This document shows positions 1 to 13,539 of a DNA stretch of 64,000 bases, piece by piece (the stretch's first letter is position 1; every line of letters starts with the position of its first letter). The position numbers were made by a program, and so were the translations under genes. The DNA comes from Toxotes chatareus (taxonomy: Eukaryota; Chordata; Actinopteri; Toxotidae): positions 20,106,972 through 20,170,971 of the forward strand of contig CM028900.1 of NCBI GenBank assembly GCA_016801885.1. The letters are read 5' to 3'. Under the pieces are notes generated by a model. That model ran no database searches. It saw nothing but the letters and a program-made list of their open reading frames with translations, and was not told the DNA's origin.

Positions 1-48
1 CTTTTAAGCTAATCAGATCTTATCAAATGTGTGTATGTGTGTGTGCAG

Positions 49-103
49 GTGACACTGATGGAGGTCACTCATTCCTCTGACCAAGAAAATTATGGCTTAA
101 GAG
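49..103 (+). CDS. possible 55-nt internal exon (very tentative)
   Basis: A TG-rich stretch ends in gtgtgcag at 41-48. It is followed by 55 bases with one open frame (VTLMEVTHSSDQENYGLR), then AGAG|gtaacg, a fair splice donor. The other two frames contain stops. The acceptor is weak because the tract before the AG is mixed T and G rather than pyrimidine-rich. I do not recognise the peptide. Short open stretches between AG and GT are common by chance, so this is a candidate only. If real, it would be a phase-changing exon of a gene extending left of the window, and the following kilobases would be its intron. Confidence 0.15.
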
Positions 104-2100
104 GTAACGTTTTGATTTGATTGGTATCAAAAGTTATGCATGTTTCATCTGAGATTGTTGTATGTAAATATGTCTACAACTAGTTTATGTTGCCTGCTGT
201 GTCACCCCTTATAGTCAGTAACCTCCAGAGAGGAAGGAGCGTTAGATGAGGAAGGGGAACATTTTAAACGCATTTGCAATTTTAAGCAGGTACTTGCTTA
301 AAGCTTTCACATTTCCCTTCCAATAACAATTGAGACATTTGAGGAACTAGGATTTAATGACTTCACAGTGGTATCTTGATTTGTCATCGCAGGTCTAGCC
401 AATAATGTTAAGGATGGCCTGGTTCTATAGTAATGCCTGTGAGCCAGCACGTAGGACACCAAGGTCCTGAGACTGGCACAATGGCAGCAAATGGAATGCT
501 GCCATTATTAAAGTAATTACCTACACCTGTGCTGTTCCTGCTCCGACATGCCAAATCGTCTGCCTTGAAAAAGACCTATAATCAAGATAGAGAGGGTGGT
601 GCTGTCCCAGTGAGATAAGTGGGGGATTAAGGTGGCCATCACACTCATAGTTTGGCTCAGACCAAAGAAAAAAAAAACATGATTTCTTAAATTTTACTTT
701 TAGCTTGTTGGATGTTGTTCACAGTGACTTGCTGTGCATCACAAACAAATCAAGAGACATAAACGTGAAACCATGGGACTGACAGGTGACTCATTAATTG
801 GATAGTTTTGGTGAGTGACACCCTGCATCATCAGCGTTATTCTTCTTCCTGTTGACAAGTCATGCTGCACTTAACTGCACTGCACTTATTCATCTTCTCT
901 GGTATTCACAACGAGCTCCTGAAGAAATCAACCTTTTCCACTGAGGACATTTTTGTTAAACACAGGCTAAACTGTTACAGTATGGTGCCTGTTGGCTTAC
1001 TGATGTGACTAAATGGAAAAGAGATATCATTAATGTTAACTTCCACCTTTGTCCTTGCTGCTGTGACAAGTTAGAAATTCAACTGTAAAAAAAAAAAAAA
1101 AGTCTGTTCTTGTCAATGAGTGTTGACAGTTAAGACTGCAACACGACCTAATGTGTCATTAATAATGGAGATTTAGAAACCAAAAAAGGAGGGTACTTGT
1201 TCATGGTCACTACATTTTACTCACTCTTTAATGAGGAACTATGAAAATACAGAAAGTAGGATAAAAGCTTCAACTGTGCTTTAACTGTTATACTGTCACA
1301 TATTAACATCACACAATTTGTTGTGTACAGAGTACGGCAAGTCTTCTGTGTAAGACAACTGTGGTTACCGACTTGGTAATTGTTAGCTGTATGCTAGCAG
1401 GAAGAAGGCATTGTATTGACAGCTTTTGCTACTCAGTCTGCTGGTATTACTTCCAAATTTAAGAATAAGAGCATGTGTGTTGGGTTCGACAGCTCAGGCT
1501 GAACTGGTCAGACTCACATTAGAAAACATGTCTTCCTTTGTTCAGACCAATCACTGCACTGCAGGAAAAAGCAAGCTTCTTGTTCATTTCAAAGACCCCA
1601 CAATTTTGGTGCCACAGCAACGGGCTCCAGTGAACAAACAGACTGTGCTGCGACAAATTTGTTGGATTACTTCACAACATCATCTGGCAACACACTATGG
1701 CAGATAAACATGTGTAAGTGCAGGCACATGCTGTCAACTGTCAATTTCCCTGCTTTTCCCCAGAGAAAACATTCAGTTAATGAGAACAGAAAGCTTTCCG
1801 GTCATAATAACAAATCAATTATTTGCCTTCCAAAAAATTTAATCAGTGGAAACATTTAAATAAACCTTTTTTTTTTGGCCCCAATAGTTATTAAAATTAT
1901 TAACAATGAAATGCCCAAAAATAACTTATTATAAGTACCCAAACATTTATATTAAAAAAGTTGTACATGTATTTCTGTATATATTTTGTTGTTGCAAATG
2001 ATGGATAAATTAAACTTTTATAGTGAAAACACAAAATTTGTTACAAATTCTACAGGAATAAGATTTTTGGTATTGATTGTCCCAATAAATGGTTTGTGTT
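104..2100. other. no recognisable gene; mostly unique sequence
   Basis: Only short chance frames are present. The part from about 380 to 660 has more even base composition and includes a 10-bp hairpin (listed separately). A 15-base A run lies near 1088. From about 1860 to 2100 the sequence becomes very AT-rich. I see no transposon or RNA gene. Confidence 0.6.
480..506. repeat. perfect 10-bp inverted repeat (hairpin)
   Basis: AATGGCAGCA at 480-489 pairs perfectly with TGCTGCCATT at 497-506 across a 7-base loop. It sits in a stretch with less low-complexity sequence than its surroundings. No known RNA family is recognised. Confidence 0.6.
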
Positions 2101-2113
2101 TGATTTTTTTGTG

Positions 2114-2200
2114 AACTAGGGCTGCAACACACAATTATTTGTTAATCTTGAACAAAATATCATCTGCACATTTTTAGTTTTATTCATTACATTTGGATAA
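2114..2200 (+). repeat. fragment of a dispersed teleost repeat (ctagggctgcaac type)
   Basis: The segment starts with agggctgcaacacacaat and continues into AT-rich text. This resembles the edge of a very common teleost repeat whose end reads like agggctgcaactaacgatta. A better-preserved copy of the other part is at about 39800-40018. The assignment is from memory of the family. Confidence 0.35.
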
Positions 2201-5200
2201 ATCATTTAAAAACACAGCTACAAGTTCATGGTATGCATTTAAATGTGTATTTATTTAGTTTATCACTACTTTATTTCAACACTGGCAAACATAAAGGTTC
2301 TGCACCCAAAGCCTCCTTTATTCTAGTCCAGCCACAGCGTTTTCTTTCACAAGAAATATTAAAATACTTAATGCATTCTTGCAGGGATATTTGTGGTCAG
2401 GATATAAAGATGTTTAATCTGGATGAGAAATCAGCTATGATGTGAGAGCAGTGCATTCACCCACAGAGAATAACATGTTAATGTAGCCTGAGTGAAACAA
2501 CTCGGTCAATAAGAGGAGACTGTGAAGATCAAGAGACATGGCATGAATGAGTCATGATTTTGTCTAATCACCTCAGACCCTGGAGATATCTGTCTTTTTT
2601 TCTGCAGTCTTGTCTACCACTGGTCTCTGGAGATATCACGCAAAAGCAATTTTAAGGATTAACCGCTAAAATTATTAACCAAAAAGCAGGGCTCATCCTC
2701 AAAGAGGCAGAGGTGAAAAAAACTAAGTCTAGAAATCATTGTCAGCACACTCTGACACCTCCCCTTAGGCTCTAAAATCAAGATTGATGATGTGCATGAT
2801 TCAGGAGTACAATGACACCCCATTCTACACTCCCTCCTTGTCTTGGAGTTTTCTCATAAGCAGATAGCAAGCTGTGATATTCAAAGTGACACTCAATTAG
2901 CTGTGCGCTGGCAGCGGGATGCAGATTGATAGGAGGGCTTTGTCCCTAAATGCAGAAAGAGCTATCCAGAAATCATCTTTGGTGTTTCACAGGCTACATT
3001 TTTTTCCATACACATATGTTGTGTGAACTGTGAAATCTATGATGATAATGCAAAATAGATATACATTTTATTATTATTTTTTTCTTTTTGAAGGAAAAAT
3101 GCTTTCGTGCAAAATCCTGGTGAGACTCACCCGCAAAGCATTCAAAAGTGAGCTACCTATATGGTGTGCATTTAATACTGTGTTACAGCAAAGCCAGAGT
3201 GTGTCCATAATTTCATTCTGGTCATGTGCTTTATGCAGAAGCTAAAACAGTGTAATGGAAAAAAATAATTATACCATCACACTGCACTAATGCTCCCTAA
3301 GTAGCAATCAGCAGTGTTTTACTTTAAACAGCGTAGTTATAGGTTTACAGGTAACTGTATAAGCCCAGATGTTGTTTAAGCTACTAAAAGGATCATCAGT
3401 CTAACAATTTCCTCTTCTATGACCTGCCTCAAATCTTTCTGAAGCTCATTTATATGAGATACCTGTCTAGAGTTGAGTTTGTCCCGCTAGTATGTATTAA
3501 TTGTACAGAAGATTAGAGAAGGTCAATAAATTTAGTCAAGCTCTAGATTGGACACCAGCTGTTTGTGAGTCTAAGTTTCTGTGTTAAGTCCTTTGTAGGT
3601 TCTGAGTAACTGCCATCTAGTTTTAGACCTATTTTCTAAATCAAGCTTGAAGAATGTATTGGCTATTTTATTAGTGTTTCAGTTGATGGCTAAGAAACAT
3701 TTGTTGCGTCGTCTAATCCTTTGCAGCCATCTATATAAACAAGTGACACAGAGCATATATTAAACCTATCAGTTTGTTTCAAATATATATGTGAACACAG
3801 AAAACTATGTGTTTCAGAGTTAGTAGTATTCATTCATGTACGATGATGCTAAGCTCATTGCTGTTATTTGGTCATTCAGTCTAACATTAATGATTTTGCG
3901 TGTGAGGTATGTTGTGTTATTTAGTGAATTTTTTGTTTTTTAAGTTTTTTTTTAAGCAGCATCATAATCAGGTGTTACGCAGTATGTATAGACTACTTCC
4001 CACTTCTTTTTTCTACTATTCACTTTAAATTGCAAGCTAACATTAGCCTTGTCAGTTATGCAGCAGCTTCATTATTTAGTTGCAACCTATCTTTCCATAA
4101 AAACTAGTTTCTTTGGTGCACCCTATTTATTTGTAAATCTCCACTTAGTAAATACTTACATTCTAACTCGGTCAAGTTTGAACTTACAGCTTTGTGAATA
4201 TTACTTTAAATTTACTTAAGATAAAAAAACTGAGAGAATTTATTAAAATATTACCTGTGTGAAGTGTGAAACCAGCTGCTAAGGGTGATACTACATCTAA
4301 AAGATATGCAAGAGGGAGCACAAACTGAAAACAACGTTCTTCTCTAATCTCAAAGATCATAACACATCATTGGTAACTACAAGTGAATATGAGAGTTTCG
4401 TTAGAATTAAACAAAACAGCGTTCTCTGAGGCTGAATATAAAGCCATAATTGACCATGAAAATGCATCAATAGATGCTGTGAGGAGGCTACTTTACATCA
4501 TGCATTGATTTGACACATGATTAACAGATACACTGTTAAAGAGCTAAACAAAAAAGGAATTGGTTCTTTTTTTTGTCTTATTATAATTGTTTTATTGGAC
4601 AGTTCTGAAAACATAATCTGCTTTTATTCGGTGTTTAAATATGTGTTGTAATCTCTCAGGAGACGGGGGTGTTTGTGTGCCTTTTTGAGTGAACTTTCTT
4701 TGAGGTCCACTGTGAATTCCACCTCAGTTTGTCTTCAGTCAGTATTTGAAGGATTAACTCATCCACTCCATGAGACAGTAGCACTTGGCTGCCCAGGCCT
4801 CCTGAGGGAAAGTGTGAGAGTGGCCACTGTTGTAATTGCTCTAATACTAACAACACGAAAACACTTCCCCACCCATGCTCTCAGGGCCACAAATTAAAAT
4901 GTGTGGCTTAATTAATTGCAGAACCTCAGGTGTTATTTACTTGTCTCAGTAAGTTGTCACTGTGGCATGTCCTGTGTGGGCAAATAAAATACATTTTGAC
5001 ACTGAGAGTAGTGGAGAACAGAGCAGCAATTCAAAACAAAAAACAGGGACTATTTTTTCACTCATCAGTGGGATGGTTGCTTATGAAGCTTATCTCCCAC
5101 ACAGTGTGGTTTACTAGGGTTGAACATCTCCATAAAAAAGCCTTAATGAAACCTTAATGTATTACTTTTACTGACCTTGTGGACCTTACGCTGCCTCTGT

Positions 5201-5570
5201 TAAACAGTGTTGATATGCTTTTTCACCCTATGTTCATGTGGACATATTTATGTATGCATATGTATATAGGTACATGCATAAGTGCATGCAGTATGTGGGG
5301 TTATGTTCACTATATACACTATCTTTTATTTGTAAGGCAAAGGGCGGGGCAATCACATATGTAAATAAACTGTACATTAGTGTCTGAATGCAGAGCGTGG
5401 TGGTATAAGCTACAACCATGTTTACGCCTTAATTAAAATTGGAAAAAATATAGTTGCACATAAAATATATAAATATTATGGGACATTAACAAAAATGGTG
5501 ATGGCATGGGTTACCATTTAAATGAGATACATTTAGAAATGTCAGTTGTTACTAAGAAAGTGACACCTCG
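2201..5570. other. no recognisable gene
   Basis: This is AT-rich unique sequence with chance frames up to 75 codons. Segment 2770-2960 (around the AATTAG motif in cactcaattagctgtgcgct) and segment 4780-4930 (paired TTAATTAATT-type motifs) have the look of conserved non-coding DNA. I cannot test this without another fish genome. Confidence 0.55.
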
Positions 5571-5574
5571 ATAA

Positions 5575-5835
5575 GATGAAATGCAGCACTCTGAGGACAC
5601 CTGTGAGACAATTAACTCAATTTTCAGTGCCATTCATTAATCGCTGACAGTTTGTCAACCTCATTATGTCAGTTTGCAGTTTGTTCGTGAAAACTGCATG
5701 TGGTGGATTGTCCAGGTGCCAAGCTGCTGCTGGTCACCTGGTCTATTGCTTTGTTGTTGGGACGGTAATTAAGAAGCCCATTATTTCTGATTAGCACTCC
5801 TTTGCATAATTAATAAACAGGCAGCTACATCCAGA
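5575..5835. promoter_or_regulatory. candidate enhancer: paired E-boxes plus POU/homeodomain motifs
   Basis: Two E-boxes face each other as CCAGGTG (5712-5718) and CACCTGG (5735-5741), arms 16 bases apart. This arrangement suits ZEB-type two-zinc-finger repressors. Just downstream are a SOX-like tttgttgttg, a TAATTA-core site near 5766, and TTTGCATAATTAAT at 5801-5814. The last combines a POU-like TTTGCAT with a homeodomain core. The motif density is seen directly; enhancer function is inferred from the combination and not shown. Confidence 0.3.
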
Positions 5836-8800
5836 TGGCTATTTTGTCACAAAACCATTACTCATCTTGTTGAGCAGGACCTTCAAAGTGAAACAATAAG
5901 TGAAACAATAAATTACATATATTTTCCTATATTTCATGTTACACATATATGTTTAAGGCACTTAAAGCCTGTGCCTTGAGTGTCAAGTTCTAGTTAACTA
6001 TGCAAAACACCAGGAAACTTAATATTAAGAATAATATTAAGAAAACACTTTCTGCCTGCATTATGCCTGATAAAAATGTGCTAGGGGCCATCTCTGGCCG
6101 TCAATTTATATGTCCCATAGTGATAAAATAATAGAGACATAAATGGAACTTAACCAATTTCAGTCTCTCTTCGTGCAGTTTTTTTTCCTTGGCCCCCAGT
6201 TTCTTCCTCAGCCCTTTTCTCTGCAGTCTGATCAAAACTCCCAGGAGTCCACACTTGACCTCAACTCTGTTAACCCTGACTAAGCTCAGTGGCAGTTACT
6301 GTTTTATCACCTGAAGAAAGTACCAACTTTTCCTTCAATCCTCGCTAAAACTAATTAAAGTTGGGGCAGAGGAAGCATCTGGCGAGAGAGAGGGAGACGG
6401 AGAGAATGAGGTTGAGTGAGTGATGTTGGGAGGGTAGAGATTAACAAGTGCAGGCAGAGCACTGTCTCTCAGCCGCTAATCCTTAATGTCACAGATATGC
6501 AGTAAGCTGGGGCCTTTGTCAGTTAAAGACTGCCTTCAGATCTACCCAACTCTTTGTCTGCTGCCGTGCATCCTCCTCCCCTTATACCCTGTGCTGTACC
6601 CTGACTCTCCATACTCCTTGGATCAGGGATAAACATGGGAGCACTCACTTTTCCAGACGAGATGAAAGGCTGCTAGGGGTTGAAAGAAGCAGTTCATGCA
6701 GCTGAGATGGCTTGCCATAACACCAGATGGATAAAAGAGTATGGAGGAAGAGAAAGGCGGGAGGTATATGAAGAGGCTCTATTTTTCCCCCTTAGTGTTT
6801 ACATGTCACAAGGTGACTTCGGCAGATTTGTCTCGCACCTTATTAAAAAGTTCCACTTAAGCCTGGAGAAGTTGCAAAGTTGGTATACTTTGTTGAAAAA
6901 TGTGTGTAACTCAATAAAAAGAGAATTTTTGTGGACAGTTGCATATACTGACCTCACTGTAATTTAAATGAAGAGCTGATCGGATTGTTTAACAGCATCT
7001 GGAAGCTCCTACATACATAGGCTATCATGATGTCAGAAATGGGGACCTGTGAGAATTTCTATATCTTTCCAAAACCGACTGACAAACATTAACTCTTCAC
7101 TCAGCAACTAGGTGTAAAAGAAGACAGGGTTTTGCCCTCTGTCTCATGACCTTTGCTTATCTTGCGAAATATGTGGTTCCAGAAGCTTATTAACTGCCCT
7201 CAGAGCTAGTTGTAAATAGCCTACTCTAGCTACCTTATTCATCAGCTGTTATTGGTTTACGTTATTGTTGTCTCATCAATGTGCACATTTACCTTGAATT
7301 TCTACACTTTTTATACAGGCTGTTGATATAGATATAGTAATAGTTGTATAGATTGTGAACCTGAAATCAATAGAGAGAATCCAGATTTTGGAATAAACTT
7401 AATCTCATAAAAAATTCTACAGTAAACTTATTTAGAATAAGAAGAAAGGAGAAGGAGTTCCCATTAGTGACTGGTCATTATGTATGCACATTTGCATTCA
7501 CGCTTCTGTCTGGCTGCTAATTGGTCAACTGACCACTGTGCTGGTCTCCCAAACTCACTGAATAGACAATCCAACGTTAAAAGTGACTGAATGTAGCCAG
7601 AAAGTTGCTAAGCTGGCAACACAGCTGGCGAGCTAAGTGCTAACAGGCCGGGGGATCATGCTAGTGCTTATTGCTACAGCTAAGAAGCTACGATAGCATC
7701 CTGCACTTTGGAATCGTTGGCTTTCCATTCTCTCAAGAGTCGATTCCTGCAGAAAGAATCGATTTTGATACTGGTGTGACTGGGATTTGTACGTTTTTCA
7801 GTCTTCATACAACTTTTGTGTGAACAGCCAACTTCAACACAGTGAATGCCTTCAAAGAAAGCCTGTCTGAAAGGGTACGCCATGATCCCCACTTGTGTGA
7901 TTCATCGCATCTCACCATATCGATGACAGATGTGCTCTTTGTAGTTTGGCACTAGTGAACTGATGCCCATGAAAAACATGTGCAGTGATGGAGTGTTGCA
8001 ATGTTCTTACATGAAAGTCAATGAAGCCTGACACATATTGCCATGTTGTCTTAGTTTTAATGAGCTAGGCCTTCTCACTTAACCATATCAATATGATGTG
8101 CTTCTTTAGTGACACAGCAGAGTGAATTACCACCAAAAGCAATTAGCTAATTGAGGGGGATCAGTTCATGGGCCTTAATGTGCTCAGGGTCAATGCCAGT
8201 ACAGGCAAGCAGTCCACCATTAGACAACACTGACAGGTCCTTTCATCTCCAGGTGACTGCTAAGAACTTTTTTTTTTTTATATCTATCAAGAATGTGTGC
8301 CATACTCTATGTGCTATTTCCATAATTGATGGTTCTTATTATGGTCTCCGACTTTGTATCTTATCTACTTTGCTGACTGAGATACAGTATCCATTGATTG
8401 CATAATATGGGTATGAGATTGGTTTTGATAGCCTGAATTAATAAACAAGGGTCTCCGAGTTGATGAGACAATTGTGCTAGCATGCATGGCTAATTGTCTG
8501 CACGAAGCTAGCCAGTTGTAAACCTATTTGAAAATATGTCTTGGTAGCAGATTATCAAGCTCATGGCTGATTCATATCAGTCACTGCTAGAGACCTTGCT
8601 ATAAAGCACAAACAAAATATGCTGCAAATGAGATGCCTCCAAAAAAAAAATACATCTGTCACTGTCACTATGAAATGAATCACTCAGCAACAACCATTAC
8701 TTTTAACATATTTTTTTCTTGAACACGCTTTTTGATAACAATTCAAATTAGAAACTGACTGTTCAGTGCTGCATGAAGAAAATATATTCTGCTGCTGTAC

Positions 8801-10490
8801 TGTTTTTAGATTAGGATACAAACTACCAACCTCATAAAGATAGTAAAGATTTCTTTGTCAGAGTTAGGGATCTCAAAAGGATGACAAGCTGTTTTTTTTT
8901 AGAAGTATTTATATTTGGCAGAAGAACAGAGCCTTGACATTTGAATTCTATTTTCTAAAATGATGTGTACCTGAAAGAAGAATAGAGAAGACAGCAAAGA
9001 AGACAGCAGGTAGGCTACAAAACAAATCTTAAAATTTGATTGTGTCCTGTCTTGACCCATCTTTTTGTATTTTTGTCTGCTCTCCTGATTTGGTCTTATG
9101 TTCTATGTACGTTTCCAGTTTTCTTTTCTTTTCTAAAACATTATTCTCAAACAGATTTTTAGAGCATTAGTTTGTAAGGGTAAGGGTTCTCCCATTGTTA
9201 TACTGCAATTTTTTAAATGTTCAAAAGCTTTACTATTAAAAGAAATTTAGAACTTAGTGCTAGAATGTAACCTAAATAGTAACTTCCTTATAGATGAAAA
9301 TCTAAAAAAAAAAAACATTTAAATGAGTGTAGTCAGTGATTAAGTTAGTGAATGCTGGTGAAAGTCAACATTTATTTATAAGTTGTCATTTATAAGTGAT
9401 GGACCATGGCTTGTCACTTCTGACATTTATCACAGTAGCTTTCACAGCACTTGTGACTGCTTTATTTTCTGCAAGCACTCTGTAACCTCTTATTGAACAG
9501 CAATGCTTAAATAAGTGTTTTACAATTAAATTAAATAAGGAAGTGAACATGCCTGGTACTTGGTTCAGAAACAGATATCCTAATCAACCCTGACACTTAC
9601 ATACTAATGTTAAGGCTATCAATGTTTGTGGTGTATGTTGTATATCCAGAGTGACAATCATAATCCCCTCCAGACCCCAGCCACACTGTAATCTTGCACT
9701 TAAAATGTGTATCTGTTGTATAACCTCCAACCAGAAAGATGGGATAAAGATTTCCTTATATACAAGCCTAAAGCAACATGAAAGTGTTGGACTGGAAAGT
9801 AGTAGTTAAAGTCAGTGTTTCGGTCCCTGCATTGAGATTGCTGTTTTTACTTTAAACTTGATATTTCTATCCATTATTATTTCCTTTCTGACTCTTTATA
9901 GTGTTGACTTCAGTGCAGACTCATAATTGCATAGCAACACAGTGCATACTGACATACTGTCATATACATGAATGCTATTCAGCGTAAGCCCCATTCAAAC
10001 AGGATTAACATAACAGGGGGAGGTGGGGAATTACATATTAACTGTGCTCCTTGTTAATTTACCTCATTGTTATAGACAGCATTTTAACCATCAGGAAATT
10101 ACATAATATGGTCTGTAACAGACATGGACATTCAGGAGGACAAAGCCAAAAGAGAAACCAAGGCACAGTGGGAGAGACATGAGGCAAAGGTACAATGTGA
10201 GGTGAATTTGAGTCACAAATCCTTTAAATTTATGATTGTGTGTTATGATTTTGATTTTAGTACCATTCAGTGTGACTTACACCTCCTGAGGATATAATTA
10301 TCTCTGATGTCCATGGCAAATAAATGTCCACAAATCTTCTAAGAAATCATATAAAAAAGATACAGAACTTGCAGGAGAATCATCATGTTTTTAAGTTTTC
10401 TTCATTATCAAAGTGATCCAGAGACCAAATAAATAAATAAAATTATAAAAAGAAAGAAAAAAAAAAGAACAAAAGAAAAAAGTCCAAAGA
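5836..10490. other. no recognisable gene
   Basis: The stretch is unique AT-rich sequence with a 12-bp tandem pair (AGTGAAACAATA twice) at 5887-5911. Segment 6370-6430 is purine-rich (gagagaggga type). Segment 7560-7900 contains a near-perfect inverted motif (GTCGATTC...GAATCGAT, about 7740-7763) and may be an old repeat I cannot name. Segments 6470-6545 and 8130-8260 look less random but carry no coding signal. Confidence 0.55.
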
Positions 10491-10499
10491 AAATCAGCT

Positions 10500-10790
10500 C
10501 TCCCCTTTGGAAACAGCTCAAGGATCCGCTTTATAATCCATGGATGTCGCTCCTGATGGGATTTAAATTACAGGAGGACCAGGGAGTTCGCTGGCAAACA
10601 GTAGGCAATTGCAGCTATAATTATGATTGCGGTAGGGGGAAAAAATTACCCAGATCCACGCCCCTAGTGGGATTACAATTATTGACCAGCGCAGGTGAAC
10701 ATCACCCCACCTCCCTTAGAGAAATAAATCCAGTCTGCATGGGGCTTAATAAAGGCTCCAATACAGTACTATATCTGCACTGAAATAAAT
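10500..10790. promoter_or_regulatory. candidate conserved non-coding element
   Basis: Balanced base composition sets this stretch apart from the A-rich run just before it (10430-10490). It contains CAATTG, a cluster reading cagctataattatgattg, GGATTACAATTATTG, and gcttaataaaggctcc. Homeodomain-type AATTA/TAAT cores recur. The 79-codon frame across it resembles no protein I know. Conservation is a guess from texture. Confidence 0.22.
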
Positions 10791-11039
10791 CTGCTCTCAT
10801 TGTTCTTTTTAATTAGTCAGACATGTAATAGTTCACAGCAGTGATCCAGTTTGACTGTCAAGTCAAGTTCATGTTAGCTCACTTCAGTAGCTTACAATAA
10901 TTACTCTCAATCACACAATATAAGGGATTTCTATAAATATTAAATCTGTCGTAATAATATAAGGGATGATGATCATAACAGTTGTTTGGGGCTTAGTATG
11001 AAAACCTGAGAGTAAATAATCATGTATTCTAAGGAAGTC

Positions 11040-11445
11040 CTGGGGTGATCTGGACAAATATGGTTTGACAACAACGTTAAGAGTTAAAGACTGTTCGGCA
11101 AGGCGCTTGAAAGAAAAGGGAGACAGAGGGAGACAGGAGGGCTTCGTCCTTCGTTATCATTAGTAGCAGTGTCTGATATGCTGCGGATTGTCCAATGGTG
11201 CGTATAATCAAGGCTGTCGGTACACTCAGACCTGCACCTGAGAGTGACTGAACGGCTCAACGAGAGTGTAGTTTATAGCAAAGATGTTGCAGGCTGGTGG
11301 ATCCTGTTAAATATGCATCACGGTTCATTGGACACTCGTATGCTGTCAGGCTGTGAGCTCCACTCAGCCATTTGTTAAATCTTTGAACAGAAGGTCAAAA
11401 CTCTTGAATAAAATGGAACAGACGTGACGGCGGTGCATGATTCTG
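11040..11445. promoter_or_regulatory. candidate conserved non-coding element with CCAAT and octamer-like motifs
   Basis: The stretch is richer in CpG than its surroundings (cggcaaggcgcttg, gacgtgacggcggtg). It carries a CCAAT box in attgtccaatgg near 11190, TTAAATATGCAT near 11310, and TTTATAGC near 11273. No open frame of note crosses it. A regulatory role is inferred from motif density only. Confidence 0.22.
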
Positions 11446-13539
11446 ATGTGGTTTATTTCCCTCATACATACAGTACACATAGCACTAACATCTGCAAAGC
11501 TGTGTAGAGACTGTTATTATTTATATATTATAAACTTATGTCCATTATAGAGTATGATCAACCTCATGAATTAATTATCTTTTCGGTCAATAAAACCTGT
11601 TATAACATTAATTTTTCAACCTCAATCCTACTGCAAATTAGGCACTTCTGCTTTAATAGAACATTTTGGGGAAACAGTTGTTTACTAAACAGTGATTACA
11701 TTTAACTGTACCATGCTGTTATAATGAAGGATTGACAGTTCATGGTTCACTTTTTGTCTCATATTCGTCAGTTGAACATCCTCATTCTATAACCACAAAC
11801 ACCATGTTTCTCTAACCCTGACCTGAAGTGGTTGGTTAGTTGTCTGGTTATTGTCTTACCTGTTCTTCTGATTACTGTCTTAACTATTCTTCACCCAGTA
11901 ATTAGCTTTCTCTTTCAGTCACTGTAGGAATAATCAATTGAAAATCATGTGAAAAATGACACTGAACATTTTGTGGATACATATAGTATGAATGTTTGGT
12001 CAGATGTGATGGAACACTACATTTTCCCCAGCATACCAGAGCTTTTCAAATACTGTAACTACTGTATATCTAAAAATAATCAATGGAGATTTTGATTTCA
12101 GCTAACAATATGGTTTTAATTTAAACATTTCCAAGCGTCTTTTGGATTGTTTTCACATCGACAGTTTAGTTACAGATCAGCCACGTTCAAGGCAATTACT
12201 CCAAAAAGAGCCTATAGTGGCCTATACACCTATAGCCAGATACTCCCACTAGTTACCAGTACCTATAGTGACCTACAGGAGTTTTCATTTTAGTTCACAT
12301 CAAGTAACTAAGAAAAATGCAGCGTTACTTTGCTAAATTAGTGTGAGAATGTTTAGTTAATAACAATTTTTCTATGGGATGTAAAGCCAATTAAAGACTG
12401 ATATACTCAAACATGGCAACACGTATCAAGTCAATCAAATATTTATGCTGACAGCCGTGTTAACAGCTCAAGAACTAATGATACATCATTATCATAAACC
12501 AGATTTTGTTTAGTTAGGATCTATTAGCTGATAAATCACTCATACAACATGCAAATATACTTGACAAAAAAAACAAACAACAAAAAATAGTAAAATGCTG
12601 CAGATATAAACTAATTTGTTGATTGTGATATATTATTTAGATTTGTAGAAAATACTCAACTCCAGATATACAGAGATTTAATCCAAAAAGGCCAATCTGA
12701 GTTATGCGACGTTTGCTAGTAGTGTGTTCTGATAAACCTATTTTAAAGGCTTGTGATGCAAGTGGAACAGGCTCATTAAAAAAAAAAGAAAAAGATTCAA
12801 AAATTATGAAATACCAAAATAATAAAACTAACTAACTAAAACTAATTTGCAGTGTCATCAAAGCTCTGTGGCTGCGGATGACATTGCTGTGTTTGGCACA
12901 GGGGTTTCTCTGTTACTCTGGTATAGCCTACTAACGTCATTTTCCTGATCTGTAACAACAAATCATAAATCATCATAAACTTCACCTTCTAAGCCTGTTG
13001 TTCATCCTCTGCTATCATCCAGACGTGTTCTGAATTTCCCTTTGTTAATTTAGATTTTAGAATGGCATCGTCAACTCATTTCACTCAGCTGGTAAAAGAA
13101 TAAAACTTTCATAGTGTTTAATTAAATGTCCTGTTTTGAGGTGAGAGGGAGAATGAGAACTGTAAACTTCACAGCTCAGCTTTGTTCTGATGAGGGAACT
13201 GAAGTCAAGGTTATTTTAGGAGAATCAGTAGCAAGCAGGATTTTTTTTTTTTAATATAATTTGATTCACAGATATGTATTAGATTAGAACACTGTCTTTT
13301 GTCTATCTCTCACCCAGACAGCTCTAATGTCCTATTGTTGGTGCAGGAGTCAGAAATGTCACTTTTAATAGTTCATATAAATTTATCTTTATAAACAAAA
13401 TGTTGTAGTTTCTATGACTTTACATTCATTCCCAGGCCATTTTTTGTTATTATATTGCAGTTCTTTTCCACTGCAGGTGCTTGTTAATTGATCGAGTTCA
13501 TTGATAGTACATCATGCTGTGGCGGTTGTTTCTGTTCTC

